Positions 37,125-46,189 are shown, counted from the stretch's first letter. The stretch is DNA of 64,000 nt from Methanosarcina flavescens (GCF_001304615.2 NZ_CP032683.1:2728001-2792000), one strand, 5' to 3'. The notes: a model not told the origin generated them from the letters alone. Made by a program: numbers and translations.

Positions 37125-38315
37125 TTACTGTATGTCTCCCCCTACCTCAGCATATCTGGGATCGATTTCTACAGCTTTTCTGTATGCTTCTTCAGCCTCT
37201 TCTTCCCGTCCGAGGAAACTCAGGCAGACAGCCTTCCCAAACCAGGAGTCTGCAGCCTCAGGATTAAGCTGGAGCGCCTTTTCGTATATCTCCAGAGCTT
37301 CCTCAAAACGCTTGAGTTGGGCGAGCACGAAACCCAGACTGGAATAAGCTTCGAAATACTCAGGGTCAAGCTCTATGGCTTTCCTGTATGTATCTACGGC
37401 TTCTTCAAATTTCTGCATCTGGCTCAGGGTAAAACCTTTGTTGTACCAGACATCGGCATTTTCGGCGTTAATTTCAATTGCTCTGTCAAAAGCTTTAATT
37501 GCCTCATCATATTTCTCGAGATTCTCGAGGTCTATTCCCATATTGTTCCAGGCATCATCGTTCTCAGGATCCAGTTCCACAGCTTTTTCATAGGCTTTCA
37601 GTGCCTGCCTGTAACTTCCAAGACTGTCCAGGTCCACACCTTTATAGTACCAGGCTTCAAGGAAATCAGGATCAAGTTCTAATGCCTTGTCGTAAGCGAT
37701 AATTGCCTCATCATAGTTGCCCATTTGTCCGAGAGCTACTCCTTTTCCTACCCAGGCTTCTTTATAATCGGGATTTTCCTCAAGTACCTTTTCATAGGCT
37801 TCGATAGCCGCCTCGTATTCTCCAACCTGGCTCAGGTTCAGGGCCTTTCCGTACCATGCGTTGGGATAGTCAGGTCTTATCTCAAGAGCTTTTTCATAGG
37901 CTTTGATAGCCTCTTTGTGCTTTCCAGCCTGGGAAAAGGAAAAAGCTATATTGTTCCAGAGATCAGGATCCTCAGGATTGATTTTTATAGCTTTGTTATA
38001 GAGCTCAATGGCTTCTTCATATCTTCCAAGGGTCTCAAGGACTGCAGCCTTATTGTTTAAAAGGTATATGTTATTCGGGTCCTTGCTGATTGCCTTGTCA
38101 AAAGATACAATTGCCTCATTAAGCTTCCCAAGCCTGAGAAAGTCAAGTCCACATTCGTTAAGTTCGGCTGCAAGGATCTCGTCGGTGACTTCCTGCTTAC
38201 CCACATTCCCCGTATCACTCAGAACATACATATCTTCGGAAACTGGTTTTTCTTCAGATTTTTCTTTCCCACCTTCTTTTGTGAAGGTTTTGTCATTTGG
38301 TTCATCGGAGTTCAT
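37125..38315 (-). CDS. TPR repeat protein, about nine repeats
   Basis: The 396-residue protein has a charged N-terminal tail (about 50 residues, Lys/Glu-rich), then consecutive 34-residue tetratricopeptide repeats. Repeats follow the pattern AW-NKG-AL-LG-YEEAI-AYDKALELDP, for example PDYPNAWYGKALNLSQVGEY. No signal peptide or catalytic domain is present, so it is a cytoplasmic protein-interaction scaffold. A second TPR protein, shorter and differently arranged, is encoded at 41994. TPR families are expanded in Methanosarcina; partners are unknown. Confidence 0.9.
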   Translation of the reverse strand: MNSDEPNDKTFTKEGGKEKSEEKPVSEDMYVLSDTGNVGKQEVTDEILAAELNECGLDFLRLGKLNEAIVSFDKAISKDPNNIYLLNNKAAVLETLGRYEEAIELYNKAIKINPEDPDLWNNIAFSFSQAGKHKEAIKAYEKALEIRPDYPNAWYGKALNLSQVGEYEAAIEAYEKVLEENPDYKEAWVGKGVALGQMGNYDEAIIAYDKALELDPDFLEAWYYKGVDLDSLGSYRQALKAYEKAVELDPENDDAWNNMGIDLENLEKYDEAIKAFDRAIEINAENADVWYNKGFTLSQMQKFEEAVDTYRKAIELDPEYFEAYSSLGFVLAQLKRFEEALEIYEKALQLNPEAADSWFGKAVCLSFLGREEEAEEAYRKAVEIDPRYAEVGGDIQ

Positions 38316-38530
38316 ATCAAAATATCCCGTTCTGCCTTTTATAGTAGATCCTACGGACTCTTAAGTGCCGCGTTAGGTATTTACTTAAATCTGTTGTCCT
38401 TATGATCTATACATCTGTCCTTTATGGCTTTTATAGCCTCTCCCCTAAAAACCCTGGAAAAAGTACAGGAAAGGTGAATAGGGAGAAATAAAAGCAATAT
38501 ACCCAAAATTCAGAAAAAGGCAGGCAGAAA

Positions 38531-39277
38531 ATGGAAGAAGATGAGAAGAACTGGAGCAGAGTTCAGAAAAACACAGAAGAGGTTTATCGAGGGACTCTGA
38601 AAGCCATTCTTTTTGATATGGACAATACCCTTTTTGACTTCATAGCCGCAAAACTCGGAGCCTGCAGGGAGATACTCTCATATATTGGGAAGGAAAATGG
38701 AGACACTGCCGGGGAACCTTCGGAACTTTTCAGGTATTTTCTGAGGGGAATTTATGGTTTTGAAGACTACGAAAACATTCGTGACTACATGCAGGAAAGA
38801 AATCTTTTTACAGCTCAGGGTTACAGGGAGTGTTGTGAGATATATGAGAGGGAAAAACTGCAAAATCTTGAACTCTATCCAGCTGTAATGGACACTCTTG
38901 ATAAGCTTAGGGAGCTAGGTTTAAAACTTGTAATCATAACGGATGCCGATAGACATCATGCCCTGGCAAGGCTTACAAAAGTTGGGCTCCTGAAATACTT
39001 CGATCTCCTCGTGACTGCAGATATGACTGGAACAAAAAAGCCAGATCCTGCGCATTTTCTTTTTGCACTTGAGGCTCTTGGGACAAAACCTGGTGAAGCT
39101 CTGGTAGTAGGAGACAGCATTAAAAGGGATATTGTACCTGCCCGTAAACTGGGATTAAGAACTGCATACGCCTCTTATGGAGATTGGAGGCCCGGAGAAG
39201 AAACGGATCAATTTTTTGATTTTAGGCTCAGTACCTTTTCGGACTTGCTCGAGATATCCGAGTCTGAACAAAAATAA
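38531..39277 (+). CDS. HAD-superfamily hydrolase
   Basis: The 248-residue protein carries all HAD motifs: I, ILFDMDNTLFDF near residue 27-38 with the nucleophilic Asp; II, VIITDAD; III, Lys in TGTKKPDPAHF; IV, VVGDSIKRDIVPARKLG. A helical cap lies between motifs I and II (residues 45-105). Sequence resembles phosphoglycolate phosphatase-like or YjjG-like members, which dephosphorylate small metabolites; the substrate is not determined. The start at 38531 leaves an extra 20 charged residues before the fold, so an internal start is possible, but no better ribosome-binding site is seen. Confidence 0.88.
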   Translation: MEEDEKNWSRVQKNTEEVYRGTLKAILFDMDNTLFDFIAAKLGACREILSYIGKENGDTAGEPSELFRYFLRGIYGFEDYENIRDYMQERNLFTAQGYRECCEIYEREKLQNLELYPAVMDTLDKLRELGLKLVIITDADRHHALARLTKVGLLKYFDLLVTADMTGTKKPDPAHFLFALEALGTKPGEALVVGDSIKRDIVPARKLGLRTAYASYGDWRPGEETDQFFDFRLSTFSDLLEISESEQK

Positions 39278-39308
39278 AGCTAAATGTAAATTCACAAAAA
39301 TATTTTTA

Positions 39309-39410
39309 ATTGAATAAATCAACTACTTTTTATTTTGATAGTTTATAAACACTCCAGATATTAACGTTTGAGCTTTTTTATAGGATTAAAAAGTAGTTGA
39401 TTTATTCAAT
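39309..39410. repeat. 102-bp palindromic element with 23-bp perfect arms
   Basis: Left arm 39309-39331 begins ATTGAATAAATCAACTAC; the right arm 39388-39410 is its exact complement, with 56 bases between. The ends differ from those of the insertion sequences elsewhere in the window. It could be a small non-autonomous element or a long transcript-ending hairpin after the HAD gene. No duplicated target was identified. Confidence 0.85.
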
Positions 39411-39782
39411 CTGCATTACACATTTTAGTAATGGATTTTCCCAGGTTTTTGATTATTCTGCTCAATACAGCACTCAATCTCATTTTCAATCACAGGATTG
39501 AATTTTAAAATTAGGAATAGAAATGCTAATAAATAAAAAATTAGTTTGAAAACAAGGCTTCTTAAGCTTTATAAAGTATATTACCCTCTATAGATTATAT
39601 ATATTGGGATACATATTATTATCCAAATTAATCACCAGAATCTACCGGTTAAATACCTTATGGAATATTGGCAATTTCCGGGGCGCGAGAAAAAGTTAAT
39701 AAATTATTGGAAAATTCAAAAAAGTCTAATTCTAAAGCATTAAAGGTATTTTATAAGTTAGATTTAGGGGGGGGGAATTTCA
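39411..39782 (+). other. Upstream region of the Cys-X-Pro protein gene
   Basis: AT-rich, no gene. Several TATA-like stretches occur near 39570-39605 (for example TTATATATATT). A long G run, GGGGGGGGG, just before the TTG start acts as ribosome-binding site. Confidence 0.35.
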
Positions 39783-40394
39783 TTGGCAGACGAAAAAGTA
39801 AGCGAGAAACCGAGTATAGAGACGATTAATCCAGGTAAGGAACAGCAGAAATCTATAGCTGATATGTTCAAAGTGGACCTATGTGGTCCTATAAAAGATC
39901 AAATTGGCAAAGAGATAGATATCTGCGGTCCCAATATAGAGATTACACCATGCAGCCCTTTAATGGAGTCAAAATGGTGCTTGCCTACTCTCATAGAAAA
40001 TTGTATACCAGCACATTGTATACCAACAATTCCAACATATCGCTCTGCAGCTATGAGATTTACAATATGCGACCCAATATTCTGCAATCCTTTAGTAGGG
40101 CCGTGCCCGCCCACATGGTGCGAGCCCAAATGTGGACCAGCACTACCAAGACTTCAACGTGAAGCTACAATATGCTATCCTAGTTGCATTCCTGTGTTTT
40201 ATGAGCCGTTAAGCGAATGTCGTCCAAAATTCACAATAGAGTGCATTCCCGATAGAATCTGTGATCCATTGAAGTGGTGGATTGAGTATCCATTTGCTGG
40301 TCCAGTCCCTGACCCGTGGATAGAAATTATCAAAAATATTAAATCGATTAAAGATGAGATTGAGAATCTTAAGAAGAGAATTGAGAATGTTTGA
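39783..40394 (+). CDS. Protein with sixteen Cys-X-Pro motifs, probable radical SAM substrate (RiPP-like precursor)
   Basis: The 203-residue protein has a leader-like N-terminus of about 30 Cys-free residues, then 16 cysteines at 34, 48, 57, 66, 74, 79, 96, 101, 108, 113, 117, 131, 135, 146, 154 and 160. Every one is followed by X-Pro (CGP, CSP, CLP, CIP, CDP and so on). A Trp-rich segment and a charged helical tail (IEIIKNIKSIKDEIENLKKR) close it. There is no signal peptide. Start is TTG 39783 after a long G run. The radical SAM/SPASM gene follows 69 bases on. I know no family with this repeat; the precursor role is inferred from context. Confidence 0.8.
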   Translation: MADEKVSEKPSIETINPGKEQQKSIADMFKVDLCGPIKDQIGKEIDICGPNIEITPCSPLMESKWCLPTLIENCIPAHCIPTIPTYRSAAMRFTICDPIFCNPLVGPCPPTWCEPKCGPALPRLQREATICYPSCIPVFYEPLSECRPKFTIECIPDRICDPLKWWIEYPFAGPVPDPWIEIIKNIKSIKDEIENLKKRIENV

Positions 40395-40463
40395 TTCCTG
40401 AGAGTCCAGAATGAGGGGATTGCCATTCTTAATCAATATTTTTTCTTACTTCCAGAAAAGGAG

Positions 40464-41744
40464 TTGGTCAATGGAGCCAAATACTCACTAATATTAGATT
40501 TTTGTAACGGTGGGATCTATCGACTCAATAAATCTGCCACCCGCATTATAGAATCTGGAGGAAAAGGTCTCAGAATCTCAGAGGTTGCTGAAGAACTTAA
40601 TCTTGAGCTCTCAGATATATCAGCGTTTGTCACAAGTTTATCACGTCAGGGGTTAATTCAATTATCTTCATTGCCGCCTAAACCTGAAACTCAGAAAACT
40701 GATGAGAAGGAGGCATCTCCCCAACTTGACTTCCTATGGGTCGAGATGACTTCTAGGTGTAACTTGCGCTGTTTACACTGCTATGCTGATGCTAAGCCGA
40801 AGCAAGATCCTGATCTTACAACGGACGAAATCAAAAGGGTTATCGGTCAGGCAGCTGATTTAGGCTGCAAGAAGATTCAGTTTACTGGAGGGGAATGCAC
40901 ACTCAGAGAGGATCTGAGGGATCTAATTGATCATGCAAGGTTAAAGGGATTCAGTTTCATAGAAGTATTTACTAATGGCACGCTATTGACTGAACCATTG
41001 ATCAGATACTTCGCTTCTGTAGGGGTTAACGTGGCCATATCTATTTACTCTTACAGGCAAGAGACTCATGATACCATAACAGGTACTAAGGGCAGCTTTG
41101 AGAAGACACTGAATAGCCTTAAGCTTCTATTGGCTTATGGTGTTCCAACACGGTGTGCAACTATAGCGATGAAGCAGAACGAAGTTGATCTCGATGGGAC
41201 AAGTTACTATCTTCAACAGCTTGGTGTCCAGAACAGACCTCCAGATCCTATCAGACCAAGTGGGAGAGGTTGTAATATGGAAAATTGGCCCCAGCAGTAT
41301 GTGCTCAAAACTGTCAAAACCGAACCCAATTTCGTTGCTAACAGGGAAATTTATGACTATAATAGATCGCGGAACAGTTGCTGGTTCGGTAAAATAGCGA
41401 TTACAAATGAAGGAGACATTCTTCCCTGTGTTTTCGCCAGAGATCAGGTTGCTGGCAACATCAAAGATCAAAGTCTGAAGGAGATAATTGAGAATAGAAT
41501 GCTCAAGTTCTGGAATTTAACCATAGATCAAATTGATGTTTGTAAAGACTGTGAATATCGATACCTATGTCATGACTGCAGACCCTGGGCTTATGGATTT
41601 ACTGGGAACCTCTATGCAAAGTCTCCACGATGTACCTATAATCCATACACCGGTGAATGGGGTAGTGCTGAGAGCGCATTTCTCGATATCCAACAAAAGA
41701 GTGCAGATTTAAGTATAATTTGGGCTGGCTTAATTAATGTGTGA
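40464..41744 (+). CDS. Radical SAM/SPASM peptide-modifying enzyme with PqqD-like N-terminus
   Basis: The 426-residue protein begins with about 80 residues resembling a PqqD/RRE recognition domain (NGGIYRLNKSATRIIESGGK, then a small helix-turn unit ISEVAEELNLELSDISAFV). The radical SAM core follows, with C-x3-C-x2-C in VEMTSRCNLRCLHCYADAKP and GG(E/D) motif QFTGGECTLRED. The SPASM-type end holds CWFGKIAITNEGDILPCVFA and CKDCEYRYLCHDC plus a last Cys in SPRCTYNP, enough for two auxiliary clusters. Such enzymes crosslink Cys in RiPPs. TTG 40464 is tight to AAAAGGAG; upstream codons are open back to the precursor stop, so the start is uncertain. Confidence 0.9.
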   Translation: MVNGAKYSLILDFCNGGIYRLNKSATRIIESGGKGLRISEVAEELNLELSDISAFVTSLSRQGLIQLSSLPPKPETQKTDEKEASPQLDFLWVEMTSRCNLRCLHCYADAKPKQDPDLTTDEIKRVIGQAADLGCKKIQFTGGECTLREDLRDLIDHARLKGFSFIEVFTNGTLLTEPLIRYFASVGVNVAISIYSYRQETHDTITGTKGSFEKTLNSLKLLLAYGVPTRCATIAMKQNEVDLDGTSYYLQQLGVQNRPPDPIRPSGRGCNMENWPQQYVLKTVKTEPNFVANREIYDYNRSRNSCWFGKIAITNEGDILPCVFARDQVAGNIKDQSLKEIIENRMLKFWNLTIDQIDVCKDCEYRYLCHDCRPWAYGFTGNLYAKSPRCTYNPYTGEWGSAESAFLDIQQKSADLSIIWAGLINV

Positions 41745-41898
41745 TTATTACCTGACAAAATAACAAATAAGGTTATTATTAAATAACAATTCTATTTTAG
41801 TATTTTATACCTAGACTTGAGCAGGTTGAAGTTAAACACGAGATCTGTAAGTCAGGTATGTCAGGGTATAGAATAATTTCAGAGAAAAGTAAACATTT

Positions 41899-41949
41899 AG
41901 CCGCCAGTCAGGAAATCCGAAAAGGATTTTCAGCTAACGGCTTTTTTTT
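41899..41949 (+). terminator. Hairpin plus T-run terminator after the radical SAM gene
   Basis: Outer arms AGCCG (41899-41903) and CGGCT (41938-41942) enclose an inner stem GAAATCC/GGATTTTC, followed by TTTTTTTT. It lies between convergent genes and could serve both strands. Confidence 0.65.
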
Positions 41950-41993
41950 AGCTCTGGGCTTTGACATTATGTAAAAACCTGAAGCCGGGCTAC

Positions 41994-42872
41994 TCAAAGG
42001 AGATCGGAATAAATCGGGTTTATATCGACTGCCCTCTCATAGGCTTCCATTGCTTTCTGGTGTTTCTTAATCCTGTCGTATACAATACCTTTACCAATCC
42101 AGGCTTTTGTAAAACTTGGATTGATATCGATAGCCCTCTCAAAAGCCTGAAGTGCCTCTTCATACCTCTCCAGGTCCCTTAGGGCAATTCCCTTATTATA
42201 CCAGAACCGGGCATTCTCAGGATTTATTTTTATCTTGCTATCAAAAACCTCCACAGCCTTTTCCGTATAAAGTCTTGCTTCTTCATGCTTTCCAAGCCAG
42301 CGGAGAGCTACACCTTTGTTATAAAGAGCCTTTCCGTTAGCAGGGTTTAATTCAAGTGCCTTGTCAAACGCGCTAACAGCTTCTTCAAAACTCTTTATCT
42401 TGCAGAGCCCCATGCCTTTCTTGCACCATTCGCTTGCACTCATGGAACTCATGTCGTATTTCTTTTCATAAAGACGGATAGCCTTCTCAAAATCATCCAT
42501 AGCGTCTTCGTATGCCTTCATTTCCCTCAGAGCCATTCCTCGCCTGTACCAGACATCTGGGTCTTCAGGAGCGAGATATATAGCCCGGTAGTAAGCATCC
42601 AGAGCCTCTCTATACTGCATCAGATCCATAAGCAGTTCAGCTTTGGAGTACCAGGTTTTCGCATCCGCAGGATTGATCTCAAGGGACCTGTTAAGGGCAT
42701 CGAGAGCCTCTTCATATCTGAAAAGACTTCTCAGAACTATCCCTTTGCAAAGCAGGATTTTTGCATTGTCAGGGCTTGCTTCCAGAGCTTTATTGTATGC
42801 ATCCAGAGCTTCCTGTAATCGTCCAAGCTCATGGAGTGCAGCACCTTTATTGTACCACTCGTTCGAAGTCAT
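41994..42872 (-). CDS. TPR repeat protein, about seven repeats
   Basis: The 292-residue protein is nearly all tetratricopeptide repeats, starting at once with SNEWYNKGAALHELGRLQEA. Later repeats include DVWYRRGMALREMKAYEDAM and RFWYNKGIALRDLERYEEAL. A less regular unit with two Met-Ser stretches (YDMSSMSASEWCKKGMG) sits in the middle. It lacks a signal peptide and acts presumably as a cytoplasmic scaffold. The start at 42872 is chosen over a GTG one codon earlier. It converges on the radical SAM gene across a shared terminator. Confidence 0.88.
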   Translation of the reverse strand: MTSNEWYNKGAALHELGRLQEALDAYNKALEASPDNAKILLCKGIVLRSLFRYEEALDALNRSLEINPADAKTWYSKAELLMDLMQYREALDAYYRAIYLAPEDPDVWYRRGMALREMKAYEDAMDDFEKAIRLYEKKYDMSSMSASEWCKKGMGLCKIKSFEEAVSAFDKALELNPANGKALYNKGVALRWLGKHEEARLYTEKAVEVFDSKIKINPENARFWYNKGIALRDLERYEEALQAFERAIDINPSFTKAWIGKGIVYDRIKKHQKAMEAYERAVDINPIYSDLL

Positions 42873-43796
42873 CACTCAACCACACCTTTTTTCGATTACG
42901 TTTTTCCACATTTATCACATAAACTCCAGCAATAATAATATATGCCTTCAGAGCGTTAAATCAATTTTGTACTTTAGTTCCGTATCAAAAATAAGGAGAT
43001 ATTCACTCCTCACACCATGATTTACGCCCTGACGACATATTTACAGTTGCATATGATCCTATGTTCTGCTCTTTTTTAAGGATTTTGAAATATTCCAGAA
43101 CTTTATTATTTTAAAAATATAGTTTTAAAGTTGCGGGTAAGAATTAGGTAAGGTTAAACAATTTTATACCGGGCTCTTTCAAATTATTACTAAAGTTAAT
43201 AAAAATATATTAATCTTATTCTCAGGTTTTTCCGACTTTTTTCTATTTACTCCATATTTTTGCCCTGACATGAAAAAGGTAGACCTATAAAATAAAAACG
43301 GAAAAATGAGATAAGTTCAATTCTGATAAAAGTTGGGATTCCCTTCTTTCACGGCATGTTAACAGTTTGATTATTAGCTTTTCTATTGGGAATATGAGAA
43401 TCTCTCTAAGTTCAGGAGACTGAACTTGATACCTGAGCTTCAAATTAGGGAGGGGAATCTTCCTTTCACAGCTTTTAATCTTCTGAAAGTGTATTCCAAA
43501 GATATTTACACAAATATTGGATATGATTATGCCGGGAATTACGGCAGATATCATAAATTAATCAATTAAGTTCAGGAAGCTATTATAGACGTGACATATA
43601 TTTTTAACAGGATGTTTAATAAAAGCGTTTAGTACAGACAATTAATAAAAGCGCCTTAGAACGTTTTGGATATGCCTGAAAAGATACAAATTTTCAAGGG
43701 AGTGCCCTAAAAGATCTGTTTTTTCAGAACCATTTTTCCGCTTGCAATGCCCTTGCGAAAGAAAGAGTTCTTTCCTGCTATAAGCTGGCTTTCGAG
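42873..43796. other. Long AT-rich spacer without supported genes
   Basis: About 920 bases. An 89-codon open frame at 43285-43554 (minus) has no ribosome-binding site, no recognisable family and odd composition, so it is not called. I see no RNA gene or strong repeat. Confidence 0.4.
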
Positions 43797-44309
43797 TTAG
43801 ACCTGAGCACGCCTTAATACCATTCCCACTCTGGCTCTAAGTTCCACAGGGTTGAAAGGCGTAGTAACATAGTCATCTACACCCGATTCAAAAGCTTTAA
43901 CCCAATTTTTCACTCCGCCTCTCTCACTGAGCACCATTACCGGGACCCACCAGTACCTTGAACTGCTTCTAAGTTGCTTGCATATTTTAAAGCTATCAAT
44001 GTCGGCAAGTCCGGTATCCAGCAATACAAGGTCAGGTCTCTCAGTTTTCACGGCTTCAAGTGCTGAAAAGCCACCAGAAAACTTGACAACGTTATAGTTT
44101 TCAGCTTCAAGCGCAGTCTTAATATTGGGAGTACTGCTCCCCTCACCCATAATCAGGATTTTCTGCCTTGTATCTTTAAAACTCTCAATGCGAGTTTTTA
44201 CCAATTCTTCCGAGACTGAAAGAGAAGAGGCAATATCCCTTTCAGTTATTTCGGGCTGCGCTTCAATCAATTTTAAAATTTCATGATCAAGATTTTTATA
44301 ATTCATCAC
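43797..44309 (-). CDS. HTH plus degenerate receiver-domain protein
   Basis: The 170-residue protein has an N-terminal helix-turn-helix-like segment (ILKLIEAQPEITERDIASSL) and a C-terminal CheY-like domain from about residue 50. The phosphoacceptor Asp is present in DLVLLDTGLADIDSF. However, the acidic pair that binds Mg is missing (ILIMGEGSS instead of ILIVDDE), and the conserved Lys is Thr in DDYVTTPFNPVEL. It therefore probably does not use normal aspartyl phosphorylation and may respond by another route. No histidine kinase gene is adjacent. It is divergent from the wHTH gene at 44540. Confidence 0.8.
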   Translation of the reverse strand: MMNYKNLDHEILKLIEAQPEITERDIASSLSVSEELVKTRIESFKDTRQKILIMGEGSSTPNIKTALEAENYNVVKFSGGFSALEAVKTERPDLVLLDTGLADIDSFKICKQLRSSSRYWWVPVMVLSERGGVKNWVKAFESGVDDYVTTPFNPVELRARVGMVLRRAQV

Positions 44310-44539
44310 CCTCCATCACCATACATTATACATTTTCTTAGGTATTAAACATTTCTCAAATTCTTTGGAATAGATATTAATACAAACTTAATACAGTTTA
44401 AAGGAAGCAGAGTTACCCAAATATTCAGAAGAATTTTTATGTATCGCCGGCTTAACCAATAAGCAGATAAGTTTATAACTGTAAATAGCAAGTTAATATT
44501 GGAAATAAGAATCGCTTACTGAGAACAGCCACCTCTGAG

Positions 44540-44830
44540 ATGATAACAATGGACCCAATGGAAAAAATCTTCGGAAAAACCGCACAAATGACAGTTCTCA
44601 AAAACTTGATCGAGCACCAGAATGAATCAACTTACCTCTCGGGAATAGCTGAAGAAACTGGTCTGTCTCACTCCAGCGTATCAAGGGTTATTACTCCTTT
44701 GATTGAATCAGGCATTGTTATAGAAAAACCACTTGGGAAGCAAATCCGGACTTTTCAGCTCAATATGGACAGCGAAGCAACACGACTGATAATAGATTTC
44801 TATAATAAAATCAATCAGATACTGGAATAA
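44540..44830 (+). CDS. Small winged-helix DNA-binding regulator
   Basis: The 96-residue protein is a single winged helix: first helices KTAQMTVLKNLIEHQNESTY, recognition helix in GLSHSSVSRVITPLIESGIV, wing IVIEKPLGKQIRTFQLN, and a C-terminal dimer helix ATRLIIDFYNKINQIL. It resembles archaeal MarR/ArsR-like regulators. There is no ligand domain or metal Cys. It is transcribed divergently from the receiver-like protein gene and could control it or itself. Start at ATG 44540; a second ATG three codons later (GATAACA ATG) is possible. Confidence 0.8.
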   Translation: MITMDPMEKIFGKTAQMTVLKNLIEHQNESTYLSGIAEETGLSHSSVSRVITPLIESGIVIEKPLGKQIRTFQLNMDSEATRLIIDFYNKINQILE

Positions 44831-44961
44831 GCCCGGAAAAAACAGTAGCGCGAAAAATGGAAAATAAGGGGCAGAACAGGTTTACTGTTCCGTCTTTTAA
44901 AATTTACTAAGAATAAACTTTAAGACAGTTCCGGTCGGAAGATCCTTATTCGGATAATTCT

Positions 44962-45891
44962 TTATGTAACCTCTTTTTTGAAGCTCTCTATGTACGCACT
45001 TGCAGCAGTGGCTGCGAGTGCCCCATCTCTAACAGCTGCCACAAGCTGCCAGATAGGTGTGTCTCGGCAGTCCCCCGCAGCATAAATTCCCTTCTGTGAA
45101 GTCTCAAGGGAACGGTCCGTCTTGATAAAGCCTTTCTCATCCTTATCCACATCAATGATATCAGTGTTAGGGTGAATGCCTACGTAAATAAAAACACCGT
45201 CTGTAGCCAGCTCACGCTGCTCTCCACTTTTGATATTCTTAATTATTATTTTTTCGACTCTTCGAATTTCTCCGCTGCTACCTATTATCTCAAGGATATG
45301 ACTATTGAAAATGAACTCAATATTCGGAGTTGCAAAAGCCCTGTCCTGAAGGACTTTTGCAGCTCTCAACCGGTCTCTTCTGTGAATAAGATAAACTTTC
45401 AGGGCAATCTTTGAAAGGAAAAGGGCATCCGTAACTGCTGAATTGCCACCTCCGACTACTACAACCGTTTTATTCTTGAAAAAAGGCCCGTCACATATGG
45501 CGCAATAGGATACTCCTTTACTAATAAATTCTTTTTCCCCGGGCACATTCAGATGCTTGGGATTTGCGCCTGTGGCAATTATAACAGCCCTTGATTCGAG
45601 GTCTCCGCTGTCTGTGGAGACTATTTTCTTATCCCCCTCTGTGCGAACAGAAAGGACTTCAGTTATTTTTGTTTCTACCCCTGCTTCCTGAGCATGGTTT
45701 TTATATTTTTCCATCAGTTCAAGCCCTGAAATCGACGGAAAGCCAGGGTAATTTTCCACTATATCTGCAAGCGCGATCTGACCGCTGATCTCGCTTCTTT
45801 CAAGAATCACAGTGTTAAGTCCGGAACGTGTGGCATAAATGCCGGCTGTGAGCCCTGCAGGACCCCCTCCTACAATTATTAGGTCGTACAT
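44962..45891 (-). CDS. trxB: Thioredoxin reductase
   Basis: The 309-residue flavoenzyme has FAD motif IIVGGGPAGLTAGIYATRSG, redox-active CxxC in SYCAICDGPFF near residue 133-143, second dinucleotide fold VVVGGGNSAVTDALFLSK and C-terminal FAD contact GIYAAGDCRDTPIWQLVAAV. It reduces a thioredoxin-like partner. The NADPH-type motif HRRDRLRAAK is present with its Arg residues, favouring NADPH, although some methanogen enzymes use F420H2. A thioredoxin/glutaredoxin-like gene lies 55 bases upstream on the same strand, so the two probably form a redox pair. Confidence 0.95.
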   Translation of the reverse strand: MYDLIIVGGGPAGLTAGIYATRSGLNTVILERSEISGQIALADIVENYPGFPSISGLELMEKYKNHAQEAGVETKITEVLSVRTEGDKKIVSTDSGDLESRAVIIATGANPKHLNVPGEKEFISKGVSYCAICDGPFFKNKTVVVVGGGNSAVTDALFLSKIALKVYLIHRRDRLRAAKVLQDRAFATPNIEFIFNSHILEIIGSSGEIRRVEKIIIKNIKSGEQRELATDGVFIYVGIHPNTDIIDVDKDEKGFIKTDRSLETSQKGIYAAGDCRDTPIWQLVAAVRDGALAATAASAYIESFKKEVT

Positions 45892-45946
45892 ACTTCCTCC
45901 AAATTAAGAAGAATGTCTCAAAAAATGTGCATTTTAAGGATAAAAT

Positions 45947-46189
45947 TCAGCTAATACGAGCAATCGCTTCGGCTTTTTTCGGAAGGCCCGTAAAAGCTAC
46001 CTCCCCATCAATAATAGTCGTAGGAACCCCAATTATACCATATTTATCAATCAATGCCTGGCCCTTCGGAGTTTCCACATCTATTTCCTCGTATTCAAAG
46101 TTGTATTCGGATTCCAAATCTTTCCAGAATCTACGAGTTGCCGGGCAGGCAGTACACCAGCTAGCATGAATAAGTGTAACTTTAACCAT
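45947..46189 (-). CDS. Thioredoxin/glutaredoxin-like small redox protein
   Basis: The 80-residue protein folds as a minimal thioredoxin: strand KVTLIHASWCTACPATRRFW with a CTAC active site at residues 12-15, YEEIDVETPKGQALIDKYGI and the cis-Pro loop GVPTTIIDGEVAFTGLPKKA. Length is that of archaeal mini-thioredoxins/glutaredoxins, shorter than bacterial Trx. The CTAC motif is neither the classic CGPC nor CPYC, so specificity is open. It is upstream of and probably cotranscribed with trxB. Confidence 0.92.
   Translation of the reverse strand: MVKVTLIHASWCTACPATRRFWKDLESEYNFEYEEIDVETPKGQALIDKYGIIGVPTTIIDGEVAFTGLPKKAEAIARIS

Noticed and set aside
43285-43554. 89-codon minus-strand open frame
   Set aside because: No start signals or family; composition unlike neighbouring genes.
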